Shown piece after piece: positions 8,103 to 14,787 of a stretch of DNA of 47,680 nucleotides (positions are counted from its first letter, which is position 1; each line of letters opens with the position of its first letter). A program made the position numbers and the translations under genes. The DNA is taken from assembly GCA_037447335.1 (NCBI GenBank), contig JBBIGV010000020.1, forward strand, positions 1 to 47,680. The letters run 5' to 3'. This DNA is from JBBIGV01 sp037447335 (GTDB lineage: Bacteria; Bacteroidota; Ignavibacteria; Ignavibacteriales; Ignavibacteriaceae). Under the pieces are notes generated by a model, which searched no databases, had not been told where the DNA came from, and worked only from the letters and a program-made list of their open reading frames with translations.

Positions 8103-9638
8103 TCAAGAATTGTAATTTACCTTTTGTAAATTCTCTTTAATAAGTTTATTCAATCTTTCTTCTTCTTTTAGCAGTTCTTCAAACTCGGCTTTAAGGGTGG
8201 TAAAGCGTTCATTAAAATCAAAATCATCCTCATCATCGGGCAAGCCAACATAACGCCCGGGTGTTAGCACATAATCAAGTTCTTTTACTCTTTCAACAGA
8301 AGCAGAATTGCAGAATCCTTTTACATCTTCGTAATTACCGTTCGGGTTTCTCCAGTTATGGTAAGTGCCGGCAATTTTTTGTATATCTTCTTCAGAGAGT
8401 TCGCGGGTTCTTCTGTTAATTAAGTAACCCATATTGCGGGCATCAATAAAAAGTATTTCCTCTTTGCGGTTTCGGAATTTGCCGTTTTCTCTGTTACGGC
8501 TTAAAAACCAGAGACTTGCCGGTATTTGTGTATTCAAAAAAAGTTTTGCCGGAAGATTTACAATACAGTCAATTAAGCGGGCTTCAACAAGAGCTTTTCT
8601 TATATCACCTTCACCGGAAGTTTTGGAAGTAAGCGAACCTTTCGCGAGAACAAATCCGGCTTGTCCGCTTGGTGCTAAATGATAAATAAAATGTTGTATC
8701 CACGCATAATTGGCATTGCTTGCGGGCGGAATGCCGTATTGCCATCTTCCGTCTTTACGTAATAAATCTCCGCTCCAGTCGCTGTCGTTAAACGGCGGAT
8801 TGGCGATTACATAATCAGCTTTCAAATCTTTGTGGCTGTTATTTAAGAACGAGCCTTCATTGTTCCACTTTACTTGTGAGCTGTCAATTCCCCGAATAGC
8901 AAGATTCATTTTTGCCAGCCGCCAGGTTGTCTGATTGCTCTCTTGTCCGTAAATAGAGATATCGTTTACATTACCTTGATGGTTTTCAACAAACTTTTCA
9001 GAGTGAACAAACATACCGCCGGAACCGCAGCAAGGATCTAATACGCGTCCTTTGTACGGCTCTAACATTTCAACAAGTAATTCAACAACAGAACGGGGAG
9101 TATAGAACTGTCCGCCTTTCTTGCCTTCTGCTAAGGCAAACTCACCAAGGAAATATTCAAATGTTTTACCAAGAAAATCTCCTTTACCGTTCCCTTGTGT
9201 CATTGAAACATTACTAATTAAATCAATCAAACCGCCAAGACTTGCCGGATCAAGATTTCCTCTTGCAAAAACTTTAGGAAGCACATCTTTAAGAGAAGCA
9301 TTATCTCTTTCAATTGCGTCCATAGCCGAATCAACATCTTTACCAATTTCCGGGAGCTTTGCTCTTTTCTGTAAATATGTCCAACGTGCGGAAGGTGGGA
9401 CAAAGAAAATATTTTCAGCTTTGTATTCATCACGATCTTCGGGATCAGCACCGGCAAATTCGCCTTCGCCTTTTTCTAATTTTTCGTGATGTTCTTCAAA
9501 AGCATCGGAAATGTATTTTAAAAATATTAACCCTAATACGATGTGTTTGTATTCTGCGGCGTCAATATTCTTTCTAAGTTTATCTGCTGCTTTCCAGAGT
9601 TGTTTTTCAATTGGTTCTTCTTTGTTATTGTTAGCCAT
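8103..9638 (-). CDS. hsdM: Type I R-M methyltransferase subunit HsdM
   Basis: A 511-residue N6-adenine DNA methyltransferase, the modification subunit that works with HsdS. The N-terminal helical domain (EEPIEKQLWKAADKLRKN to KYISDAFEEHH) is followed by the HsdM signature GGQFYTPRSVVELLV, the SAM motif DPCCGSGGMF (about 198-207) and the catalytic NPPF (about 280). Length and motif order are normal and there is no interruption, so methylation may persist although hsdR is broken. It is the promoter-proximal gene of the leftward locus. The C-terminus is a coiled-coil-rich tail (FTTLKAEFEELLKEEERL). ATG 9638 gives the expected N-terminus. Confidence 0.93.
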   Translation of the reverse strand: MANNNKEEPIEKQLWKAADKLRKNIDAAEYKHIVLGLIFLKYISDAFEEHHEKLEKGEGEFAGADPEDRDEYKAENIFFVPPSARWTYLQKRAKLPEIGKDVDSAMDAIERDNASLKDVLPKVFARGNLDPASLGGLIDLISNVSMTQGNGKGDFLGKTFEYFLGEFALAEGKKGGQFYTPRSVVELLVEMLEPYKGRVLDPCCGSGGMFVHSEKFVENHQGNVNDISIYGQESNQTTWRLAKMNLAIRGIDSSQVKWNNEGSFLNNSHKDLKADYVIANPPFNDSDWSGDLLRKDGRWQYGIPPASNANYAWIQHFIYHLAPSGQAGFVLAKGSLTSKTSGEGDIRKALVEARLIDCIVNLPAKLFLNTQIPASLWFLSRNRENGKFRNRKEEILFIDARNMGYLINRRTRELSEEDIQKIAGTYHNWRNPNGNYEDVKGFCNSASVERVKELDYVLTPGRYVGLPDDEDDFDFNERFTTLKAEFEELLKEEERLNKLIKENLQKVNYNS

Positions 9639-9720
9639 ATTATTACAATTTCCTTAAAACTTTCAAAATTTTTTGTTCATAAAGATATTAAACTTGGTGG
9701 TATGTTACATTTTTAATTAA

Positions 9721-9914
9721 GCATATAACGGCGTTGCCAATAAGCGGCGCCCCAAAACAACAATGTCGCTTAAATAACAACTGCCAATAATTTTAAAAAC
9801 ATTTATTTAATAGAACTACTTTACAAAGCAACAATACACGGAAGAACAAAGCCAATAATTATATAAATGCCAAATGCGAAAACGGCGTCCGTCTTGATTG
9901 GCGGGTTATATGGC
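9721..9914 (-). repeat. attC-like recombination site B
   Basis: Core boxes ATATAAC (9723-9729) and GTTATAT (9905-9911). The left L-type arm is CCAATAAGCGGCGCC; the right arm, read as complement, is CCAATCAAGACGGACGCC. They pair fully except for single extra C, A and A on the right arm, the pattern of extrahelical bases in integron attC sites. Spacers GGCGTTG and CCG stay unpaired. The bulged arm at the right makes the sense direction leftward, matching the Phd/RelE genes at its right. It is homologous to sites A and D throughout. Confidence 0.65.
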
Positions 9915-9921
9915 TCAATGT

Positions 9922-10230
9922 TCATAGTAAAGTTTTATAATTTCTTGCGCCGTGAAGGATTCGGTGAATAATAATTGTTCTTGCTTCGATGGTATAGAAC
10001 ACGATAAAATTTTGAACTATTATGTATCTGTACCCGAGATTTTTAATGTCTTCGTCTCTTGGTATTCTTCCAAACATCGGATTCTCGGATAAAAGTTCAA
10101 TGTTCTTTTCAATTTTGTCAGCGATTGAATTTGCTGCAATCGGGTTATCGGCTGCAATGAATGATATAATTTCGGTTAAATCTTCTTCGGCAATTCTAAG
10201 TAATCGAATCTGATATTTATCTGTTGGCAT
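9922..10230 (-). CDS. RelE/ParE-family toxin
   Basis: About 102 residues from ATG 10230 (MPTDKYQIRLLRIAEEDL). The pattern of an N-terminal strand, AEEDLTEIISFIAADNP, then ENPMFGRIPRDEDI and YRYIIVQNFIVFYTI with a closing ILHGARNY is the ParE/RelE plasmid-stabilisation fold. The toxin would either cleave mRNA at the ribosome (RelE) or poison gyrase (ParE); sequence alone does not decide. The family normally starts just before the first strand, so ATG 10230 is preferred to 10251. It overlaps the upstream antitoxin gene by 14 bases, as expected for a co-translated pair. The stop is eight bases from site B. Confidence 0.88.
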   Translation of the reverse strand: MPTDKYQIRLLRIAEEDLTEIISFIAADNPIAANSIADKIEKNIELLSENPMFGRIPRDEDIKNLGYRYIIVQNFIVFYTIEARTIIIHRILHGARNYKTLL

Positions 10231-10489
10231 TAATAGAATTCCTAATATCATTCATAACCTGCTTGAGGGTTCGACCTTTGTCGCCTTCGGCTTTTTGATT
10301 TTGTGCAACGGACAATTTGCCAAGTAAATCGAGCTTTAATTGAATTTTCGAAAAGTAAGCCATAGACATAACAACTAAATCCCCCTCACCATTTTTGGTA
10401 ATAAAAATTGGTTCGTTGGAGTTGTTAGCAAGCTCTGATATTTGGTTTGATTTATTTCTCAGATCAGATATTGGTTTAATGATAGGCAT
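10217..10489 (-). CDS. Phd/YefM-family antitoxin
   Basis: A 90-residue antitoxin with the Phd/YefM N-terminal DNA-binding fold: PIIKPISDLRNKSNQISELA, then NEPIFITKNGEGDLVVMSMA. The C-terminal helical part would wrap the RelE/ParE toxin encoded by the overlapping next gene. As in other such modules it probably represses its own promoter. There is no site C copy between its start and the 10500s, so its promoter lies in 10490-10562, which contains the AT-rich stretch ATATCATTATTCTG. Confidence 0.88.
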   Translation of the reverse strand: MPIIKPISDLRNKSNQISELANNSNEPIFITKNGEGDLVVMSMAYFSKIQLKLDLLGKLSVAQNQKAEGDKGRTLKQVMNDIRNSINANR

Positions 10490-10562
10490 TGGTAAAATCC
10501 TTTTTTAAGTTTGTGTCAAAATTATATCATTATTCTGATAGATGCAATAGAAATATAAAACG

Positions 10563-10768
10563 CCATATAACCTGCTGCTCAACAAGACGGCCTGCCTTCG
10601 CTTAAAAAATGCTACAGCAGGTAAACTTCATTCAGGTGTTGGCATTTGCAGTTTAAGTTGGTTCAGTTAGTAAAAGTTTTTAGTAATTTAATGACAGTGT
10701 CAGTTAAGCAAAACATAATTATTAAAAACGGTGCAGCCGCTTGTTTGTTGCGTCGCCGTTATATTTGC
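10563..10768 (+). repeat. attC-like recombination site C
   Basis: Core boxes ATATAAC (10565-10571) and GTTATAT (10758-10764). The left arm CAACAAGACGGCCTGC pairs with the right arm (complement CAACAAACAAGCGGCTGC), leaving extra A and C on the left arm; pairing is less clean than in B and D. The bulged arm at the left makes its direction rightward, opposite to A and B. Read on the minus strand it opens with ATATAACGGCG like A and B read on the plus strand. Confidence 0.5.
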
Positions 10769-10800
10769 TATAGAACGGGTTGAAAGTTTAAATTAAGGTT

Positions 10801-10823
10801 CTTATATTGGGGATGTATATAAG
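10801..10823. promoter_or_regulatory. Operator-like palindrome before the RHH/PemK operon
   Basis: CTTATAT (10801-10807) and ATATAAG (10817-10823) form a 7-bp inverted repeat 30 bases upstream of the antitoxin ATG at 10853. Related half-sites (TAATATAGG, CTATAAGAGG) follow up to 10847. Ribbon-helix-helix antitoxins usually bind such short repeats in their own promoter; binding here is inferred. AAGAGG at about 10842-10847 is a plausible ribosome binding site. Confidence 0.4.
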
Positions 10824-10852
10824 GTCTAATATAGGAGCTATAAGAGGTCAAA

Positions 10853-11086
10853 ATGCAACAATCTAAAATAAGTTTTAATGAAAAACACATAAAATTTTTG
10901 AACAAATATCAAGAACTCGGCTTCAAAGATAAAAGTTCATTGGTTCGTTCAGCTATTGATGATTTTATTAAATCAGTTGAAAAACAAAAGTTGGCAAAGT
11001 CAGCTAAACTGTATGCCGAGATTTATAAGGAAGATTCAGAATTAAGAGATCTAACAAACTCGGCAATTGAGGATTGGCCTAAATGA
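10853..11086 (+). CDS. Ribbon-helix-helix antitoxin of a PemK/MazF module
   Basis: A 77-residue protein. The N-terminal KISFNEKHIKFLNKY, then FKDKSSLVRSAIDDFIKSV, fits a ribbon-helix-helix DNA-binding domain; the acidic C-terminal half (EIYKEDSELRDLTNSAIEDW) is a typical toxin-binding tail. It overlaps the PemK-type toxin gene by four bases (ATGA), so the two are translationally coupled. ATG 10853 has AAGAGG about six bases upstream, one of the few readable ribosome binding sites in the window. An operator-like palindrome lies upstream. Confidence 0.87.
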   Translation: MQQSKISFNEKHIKFLNKYQELGFKDKSSLVRSAIDDFIKSVEKQKLAKSAKLYAEIYKEDSELRDLTNSAIEDWPK

Positions 11087-11439
11087 AATCAATTAAAAGA
11101 GGGATGGTTATTGATATAGATTTAAATCCAGTAAAAGGTTCTGAAACCGGAAAGATAAGACCCTGCGTTGTTGTTACCAATGATGTTTACAATCAAAGGG
11201 TTCCGGTAATTCAAGTTGTTCCAATAACTTCCTGGAACGAAAAAAAATCTCAAATACATACGAATGTTTTCTTAGAACCATCAAAAGAAAATGGACTCAC
11301 CAAGAAATCCATCGCTGATTGCCTTCAAACAAGACCAATAGATTATCAATTAAGGTTAGTTAAAATTCGTGGTCAATTATCAGAAAATAAAGTTATTGAA
11401 ATAGATCAAGCATTGAAATTAGTCTTTGATTTATTGTAA
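11083..11439 (+). CDS. PemK/MazF-family endoribonuclease toxin
   Basis: A 118-residue toxin. KRGMVIDIDLNPVKGSETGK, then IRPCVVVTNDVYN, is the conserved opening of MazF/PemK, with the catalytic R in KIRPCVVV. VIQVVPITSW and SIADCLQTRPID supply the following strands and the second catalytic region. Members cut single-stranded RNA at short sequences; the site here is unknown. Full length. The ATG overlaps the antitoxin stop. The stop is about ten bases from the start of site D, so gene and site form a compact cassette in one direction. Confidence 0.92.
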   Translation: MKSIKRGMVIDIDLNPVKGSETGKIRPCVVVTNDVYNQRVPVIQVVPITSWNEKKSQIHTNVFLEPSKENGLTKKSIADCLQTRPIDYQLRLVKIRGQLSENKVIEIDQALKLVFDLL

Positions 11440-11447
11440 TCTGATGC

Positions 11448-11809
11448 AAATAGAACCCACCAATCAAGCGGACGCCCCCGCAGAGCGGAGCAGGCTGTTT
11501 ACGCATTTGGCATTTGTTTAGGGCGTGAGATATGAAAACAATAAATTATTGTAATAATAATGCGTTGAAAAAGAAAGAGGATGAATCAACAGATAATATT
11601 ATCTCACGCCCTGAAATTATTGGCTTTGTAGTTCCGTGTAAAATTTCTTGTTCATATTTGTTCTGTTAAATAAAATTTTTAATCCGCCTAAAATCAGCGG
11701 ACAAGTAAATAAAAAGTTGTTGGTATTATTCGGCAACTCTGTTCCCGCCTTCGTTAAAAACTACGACGGGCAAGCTGGGGCGCCGCTTATCGGTAACGTC
11801 GTTAGGCGG
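11448..11809 (+). repeat. attC-like recombination site D, enlarged by an inserted element
   Basis: Core-like boxes ATAGAAC (11450-11456) and GTTAGGC (11801-11807); the latter fits the integron consensus GTTRRRY. Left arm CCAATCAAGCGGACGCCCC; the right arm as complement CCGATAAGCGGCGCCCC. They pair except for an extra C and A on the left arm, exactly as in classical attC. Direction is rightward, following PemK in the same sense. Its reverse complement is homologous to site B (ACAAAGCCAATAATT, AAATGCCAAATGCG), but a 93-bp inverted-repeat element is inserted between those two tracts. Confidence 0.65.
11520..11612. mobile_element. 93-bp inverted-repeat element inside site D (MITE-like)
   Basis: AGGGCGTGAGATA (11520-11532) and TATCTCACGCCCT (11600-11612) are perfect inverted repeats; with G-U pairing the stem extends to 16 bp (11517-11615). 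The interior is AT-rich with no reading frame. The homologous site B lacks it: there the two flanking tracts are joined by only a few bases. A second member lies at 12534-12633. Confidence 0.65.
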
Positions 11810-11835
11810 TCAAAGTAAATAATGAAGTTTAAACA

Positions 11836-12354
11836 ATGAATAGAATTCTATTATTTTTATCTATAATATTTGTAACACTTATTTTCAGTTGCAACAAAAG
11901 TATACGAGAGGATAGAAAGATGCAGATTTTTGATAAGGCACGTGAAGAGGCAGCAATCCGTGCAGTTGAAAAAGCTTATGACACCGCCTGGCAATATGGT
12001 AACATAGCAGGAATAATTGAATGTCTTACAGATAGTATCCTTGTGGTTAATCCATTTGGGCTATCAGCATTTGGTAAAGTTGAATTCCGAAAAATGTTAG
12101 TTGAATTCCTGAACGGTCCGGGCAAAGATACAAAGCACACAAGCATAATTTTAAGAGTAGATTTTAATTCAGATAATGTTGCTATCGTTGATGGCAAAGC
12201 TATTATAAATGATCCAAATATAGAATCTAATTTAACTAAATCATCTCTTACTCATTATTTTACAGACGTTTTAGTGAAACAGAATGAAATTGGGAGAATC
12301 GCTCATATCCGAGCATACACATTCGTTGCCGAAAAGCTAACTAATGTGAACTGA
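11836..12354 (+). CDS. Lipoprotein with SnoaL/NTF2-like (DUF4440-type) domain
   Basis: A 172-residue protein with a lipoprotein signal (hydrophobic 3-18, lipobox LIFSC with C19). The mature part has the cone-shaped NTF2/SnoaL pattern: a long first helix (EEAAIRAVEKAYDTAWQYGN), then IIECLTDSILVVNPFG, and strands such as VAIVDGKAII and HYFTDVLVKQ. These folds bind small ligands or serve as enzymes in varied pathways; no specific role can be read. It sits between site D and a possible site E, running in the same direction, so it could be a third rightward cassette. It is the only cassette gene here with no obvious defence role. Confidence 0.75.
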   Translation: MNRILLFLSIIFVTLIFSCNKSIREDRKMQIFDKAREEAAIRAVEKAYDTAWQYGNIAGIIECLTDSILVVNPFGLSAFGKVEFRKMLVEFLNGPGKDTKHTSIILRVDFNSDNVAIVDGKAIINDPNIESNLTKSSLTHYFTDVLVKQNEIGRIAHIRAYTFVAEKLTNVN

Positions 12355-12435
12355 ATTTTCTTTATAATAAATGTTTATTTCAAACTTGATTTCATACTTT
12401 TAAAGTGAAAAATGTAAAAATATTTTCAAACAACT

Positions 12436-12655
12436 GCCTAACATCTTTAATCTGCCTTCGGCAGCCAAGTCAGTAAAAAGTCAATAGTTAGATAAAAAAT
12501 ATTTTTCATCTCTTCGATCTGGTAAAAAGTTTGTTCAGCACGTGAGATAGAAAATGAGATTAGCTATTATTTAAAACTCACAGTTTAAGCAAAAATTGTT
12601 CAGTAAGTATAAGATGTTATCTCACGTGCTGAAGTAATACACAGCAGACAGGCAG
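12436..12655 (+). repeat. Possible degenerate attC-like site E
   Basis: GCCTAAC (12436-12442) fits the first core box consensus RYYYAAC and follows the lipoprotein gene. AATCTGCCTTCGGCAG then could pair with GCAGACAGGCAGGG near 12642-12655. GTTAGAT at 12487-12493 is another candidate second box. Pairing is poor and no closing core box is convincing. The interval contains the second GTGAGATA inverted-repeat element, just as site D contains the first. Confidence 0.3.
12534..12633. mobile_element. 100-bp inverted-repeat element, second family member
   Basis: TTCAGCACGTGAGATA (12534-12549) and TATCTCACGTGCTGAA (12618-12633) are 16-bp perfect inverted repeats. Compared with the element at 11517-11615, three stem positions differ and all three keep pairing (G-C to C-G, G-C to A-T, U-G to C-G). 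The interior is AT-rich and non-coding. Confidence 0.65.
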
Positions 12656-12802
12656 GGTTTTTATTGTATTTTATTTAAATCTTGCAATACTAACCAAACA
12701 ATTTTCTCGCTTTTTGTTTATTTATTTATTGCTTTCATAACTTACCTGAGTTTATAAGGGTTAATTAATATAAAAATTTCAATTTCCAAATGATTGAATC
12801 TA

Positions 12803-12833
12803 TAAATAAAAGGCTGCCCGTGGGCAGCCTTTA
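12803..12833 (-). terminator. Rho-independent terminator after the kelch protein gene
   Basis: AAAGGCTGCCC and GGGCAGCCTTT (12809-12833) form an 11-bp stem around GT. On the minus strand a T-rich tract follows (TTTTATTTAT). It lies about 45 bases past the stop of the leftward gene at 12877. The rest of 12656-12876 shows no other feature. Confidence 0.75.
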
Positions 12834-12876
12834 TATTATAGTAGTTTGATATTTTTTTACTATGCAACTTTTGTCG

Positions 12877-14472
12877 TTATTTCAGAAAAATCATCTTTCG
12901 TGTACTGATAAATTCTCCGGCACGCAGTTGATAAACATACGTTCCGCTTGATAATCCGCCTGCGGCGGAGGATGCATCAAAATCAACTGTGTAACTTCCT
13001 GTATCAAGCTCCTGATTTACTAATGAGGTTATTTCTCTTCCCAATAAATCATATACCTTTAATTGCACAAAAGATTTAACCGGAATCTGATAGGAAATCC
13101 TTGTGTTTGGATTAAAAGGATTAGGATAGTTCTGATGAAGCACAAAATCAACTATTGCAATTTCTGCTTCAACTACATTCGAATAAGAAAATGATCCGTC
13201 ATAATCAACCTGCTTCAGCCTGTAATAATAAGTTCCTGTGCCTATATTATTATCAACAAAAGAATAATACTGAGGTTCTGAGGTAGTTCCATGACCATTC
13301 ACAGCAGCAATTTTAGTGAATGTAATGTTATCCGCACTTCTTTCAACTTCGAAATGTGAATTATTTACTTCTGTCGCCGTCATCCAGTTTAACTGAACTC
13401 CGCTTTCAGTCACATCAGCCGAAAATGAAACTAATTCAACCGGAATGTATGGACCACCCTCCCCTTTCCATGTATGAACCTGGTATGCAGTTCCGCTTGT
13501 GCCATCATTTCCGCCGCCGAAAAATAACTGGTAAACCCCGGGAACAAACAGTCCTATTGCTAATCCTCTTATAGCAGGTAATGTACTCTCAAGCGTCCAG
13601 GTATTTGTAGCCGGGTCATAATAATAAACTTTATTGGAAATTGTATAACCTGAGAAACCTCCACCCGAACCAACGTGATAAACATGATTTCCATCGGTAG
13701 TTGTTGACCATTTGGTGAAATTAGCTGCTTCGGGCAGTGAAGCAATTTGCTCCCATGTATTAGTTGCAATATTGTAACGCTGGCACAGCTCACTGAAATT
13801 TGTAAGTTCATGCAGCCCGCCCAGCATATAAATATAGCCGTTTAAAAATGCTAACCCGGCATATCTGCGCGGGAAAAGAGAACCGGTGCGTGCTTCCCAT
13901 GTTAAGTTCGTTATGTGAAATCTTTGAAGATATGATGTATACGGCGATGAAGTAGTTGAACTGGACACATAAATATAGTTACCGCCATCCCAAACCATTG
14001 AATTTTGCGCCGGTGTAACCGTTGAAGGCGCTGCAGGTAGTGTTGTCCAGGTACCTGTACCTGTTCCGTCAGGTGTAAACTTTTCAAATCCTGAGGTGGA
14101 CAACTTATATAACTCGCCATTGGCTACTGTGAATGCATTATTGAACGATGGAAAGTTACATGCCGTAGATGTGCTCCAGACTCCTGTTGGAATATGAAAT
14201 GCAAGTGCAAGCGATGTTGCATTTTGCGAGGTATGTATATACAGATAATTACCAATTACACCCGCAGTTGAACGTCCAAAAAAGTTTGGTGCGTTTGCAA
14301 GGCTTGTCCATGTTGTACTTTCTGTAAAAAAGTCTTCCTTGTGGTTGAATGGAGCGGGAATTTCAGTGCCATACGCTTCAATATATTCCTGCGGTGTCAT
14401 ATTGTTGGGCTGTGCCGGAACACGGAAGGAAAATAAACCGAACACAAAAAGAAATAAGAATAAATTTTTCAT
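12877..14472 (-). CDS. Secreted kelch-repeat protein with C-terminal sorting domain
   Basis: A 531-residue protein with a signal peptide (residues 1-20, ending FRVPAQ). Residues about 50-340 are kelch-type beta-propeller blades with recurring W-x-x-L/I and YNIATNTWEQI, YYDPATNTWTLE elements. A fibronectin-like segment follows (PVELVSFSADVTESGVQLNW to about 430). The last 80 residues are a type A sorting domain: NYPNPFNPNTRISYQIP, then VYDLLGREI and SSGTYVYQLRAG with RKMIFLK at the end. Such tails direct export to the cell surface by a type IX-like system in this phylum; that system is not encoded here. Substrate unknown. It has its own terminator and a 315-bp upstream gap, so it is probably monocistronic. 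Confidence 0.85.
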   Translation of the reverse strand: MKNLFLFLFVFGLFSFRVPAQPNNMTPQEYIEAYGTEIPAPFNHKEDFFTESTTWTSLANAPNFFGRSTAGVIGNYLYIHTSQNATSLALAFHIPTGVWSTSTACNFPSFNNAFTVANGELYKLSTSGFEKFTPDGTGTGTWTTLPAAPSTVTPAQNSMVWDGGNYIYVSSSTTSSPYTSYLQRFHITNLTWEARTGSLFPRRYAGLAFLNGYIYMLGGLHELTNFSELCQRYNIATNTWEQIASLPEAANFTKWSTTTDGNHVYHVGSGGGFSGYTISNKVYYYDPATNTWTLESTLPAIRGLAIGLFVPGVYQLFFGGGNDGTSGTAYQVHTWKGEGGPYIPVELVSFSADVTESGVQLNWMTATEVNNSHFEVERSADNITFTKIAAVNGHGTTSEPQYYSFVDNNIGTGTYYYRLKQVDYDGSFSYSNVVEAEIAIVDFVLHQNYPNPFNPNTRISYQIPVKSFVQLKVYDLLGREITSLVNQELDTGSYTVDFDASSAAGGLSSGTYVYQLRAGEFISTRKMIFLK

Positions 14473-14708
14473 TGAATAGCTCCTTTATGAGTGTTGAAAA
14501 AAGTCTTTTCGGATCACTTTAGAATTGTAATGATTTCCTTATAACATACAAGTATTACGTGCAATTAAATTATCGAATTATATTAACGGATGCAATGAAA
14601 AATGAGGGATGGGGAGTATTTTCTTTTTCCGGAATTGTTTACTGTGTAGTGTGATGAATTTATGTATTATTTAAGCTCAGAACGTATATGAAATTCGGAG
14701 CGTATACA

Positions 14709-14736
14709 AAAAAGGCTGCTTTTTTACAGCAGCCTT
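14709..14736 (-). terminator. Rho-independent terminator after the BNR-repeat protein gene
   Basis: AAGGCTGCT (14712-14720) pairs with AGCAGCCTT (14728-14736); on the minus strand the stem is followed by TTTTTTG. It lies about 50 bases past the stop at 14788. The remaining part of 14473-14787 would hold the kelch gene promoter; I see no clear motif. Confidence 0.75.
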
Positions 14737-14787
14737 ATTGAATATTCATAGATAAGATGGCACTATCTACTATGACGACATTTGTCG

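Noticed and set aside
1469..11809. Integron integrase or attI site
   Set aside because: No tyrosine recombinase frame exists in the window; the attC-like call rests on structure alone.
13356..14120. Alternative frames within the kelch protein gene
   Set aside because: They are shadows of a gene with a clear domain structure and signal peptide.
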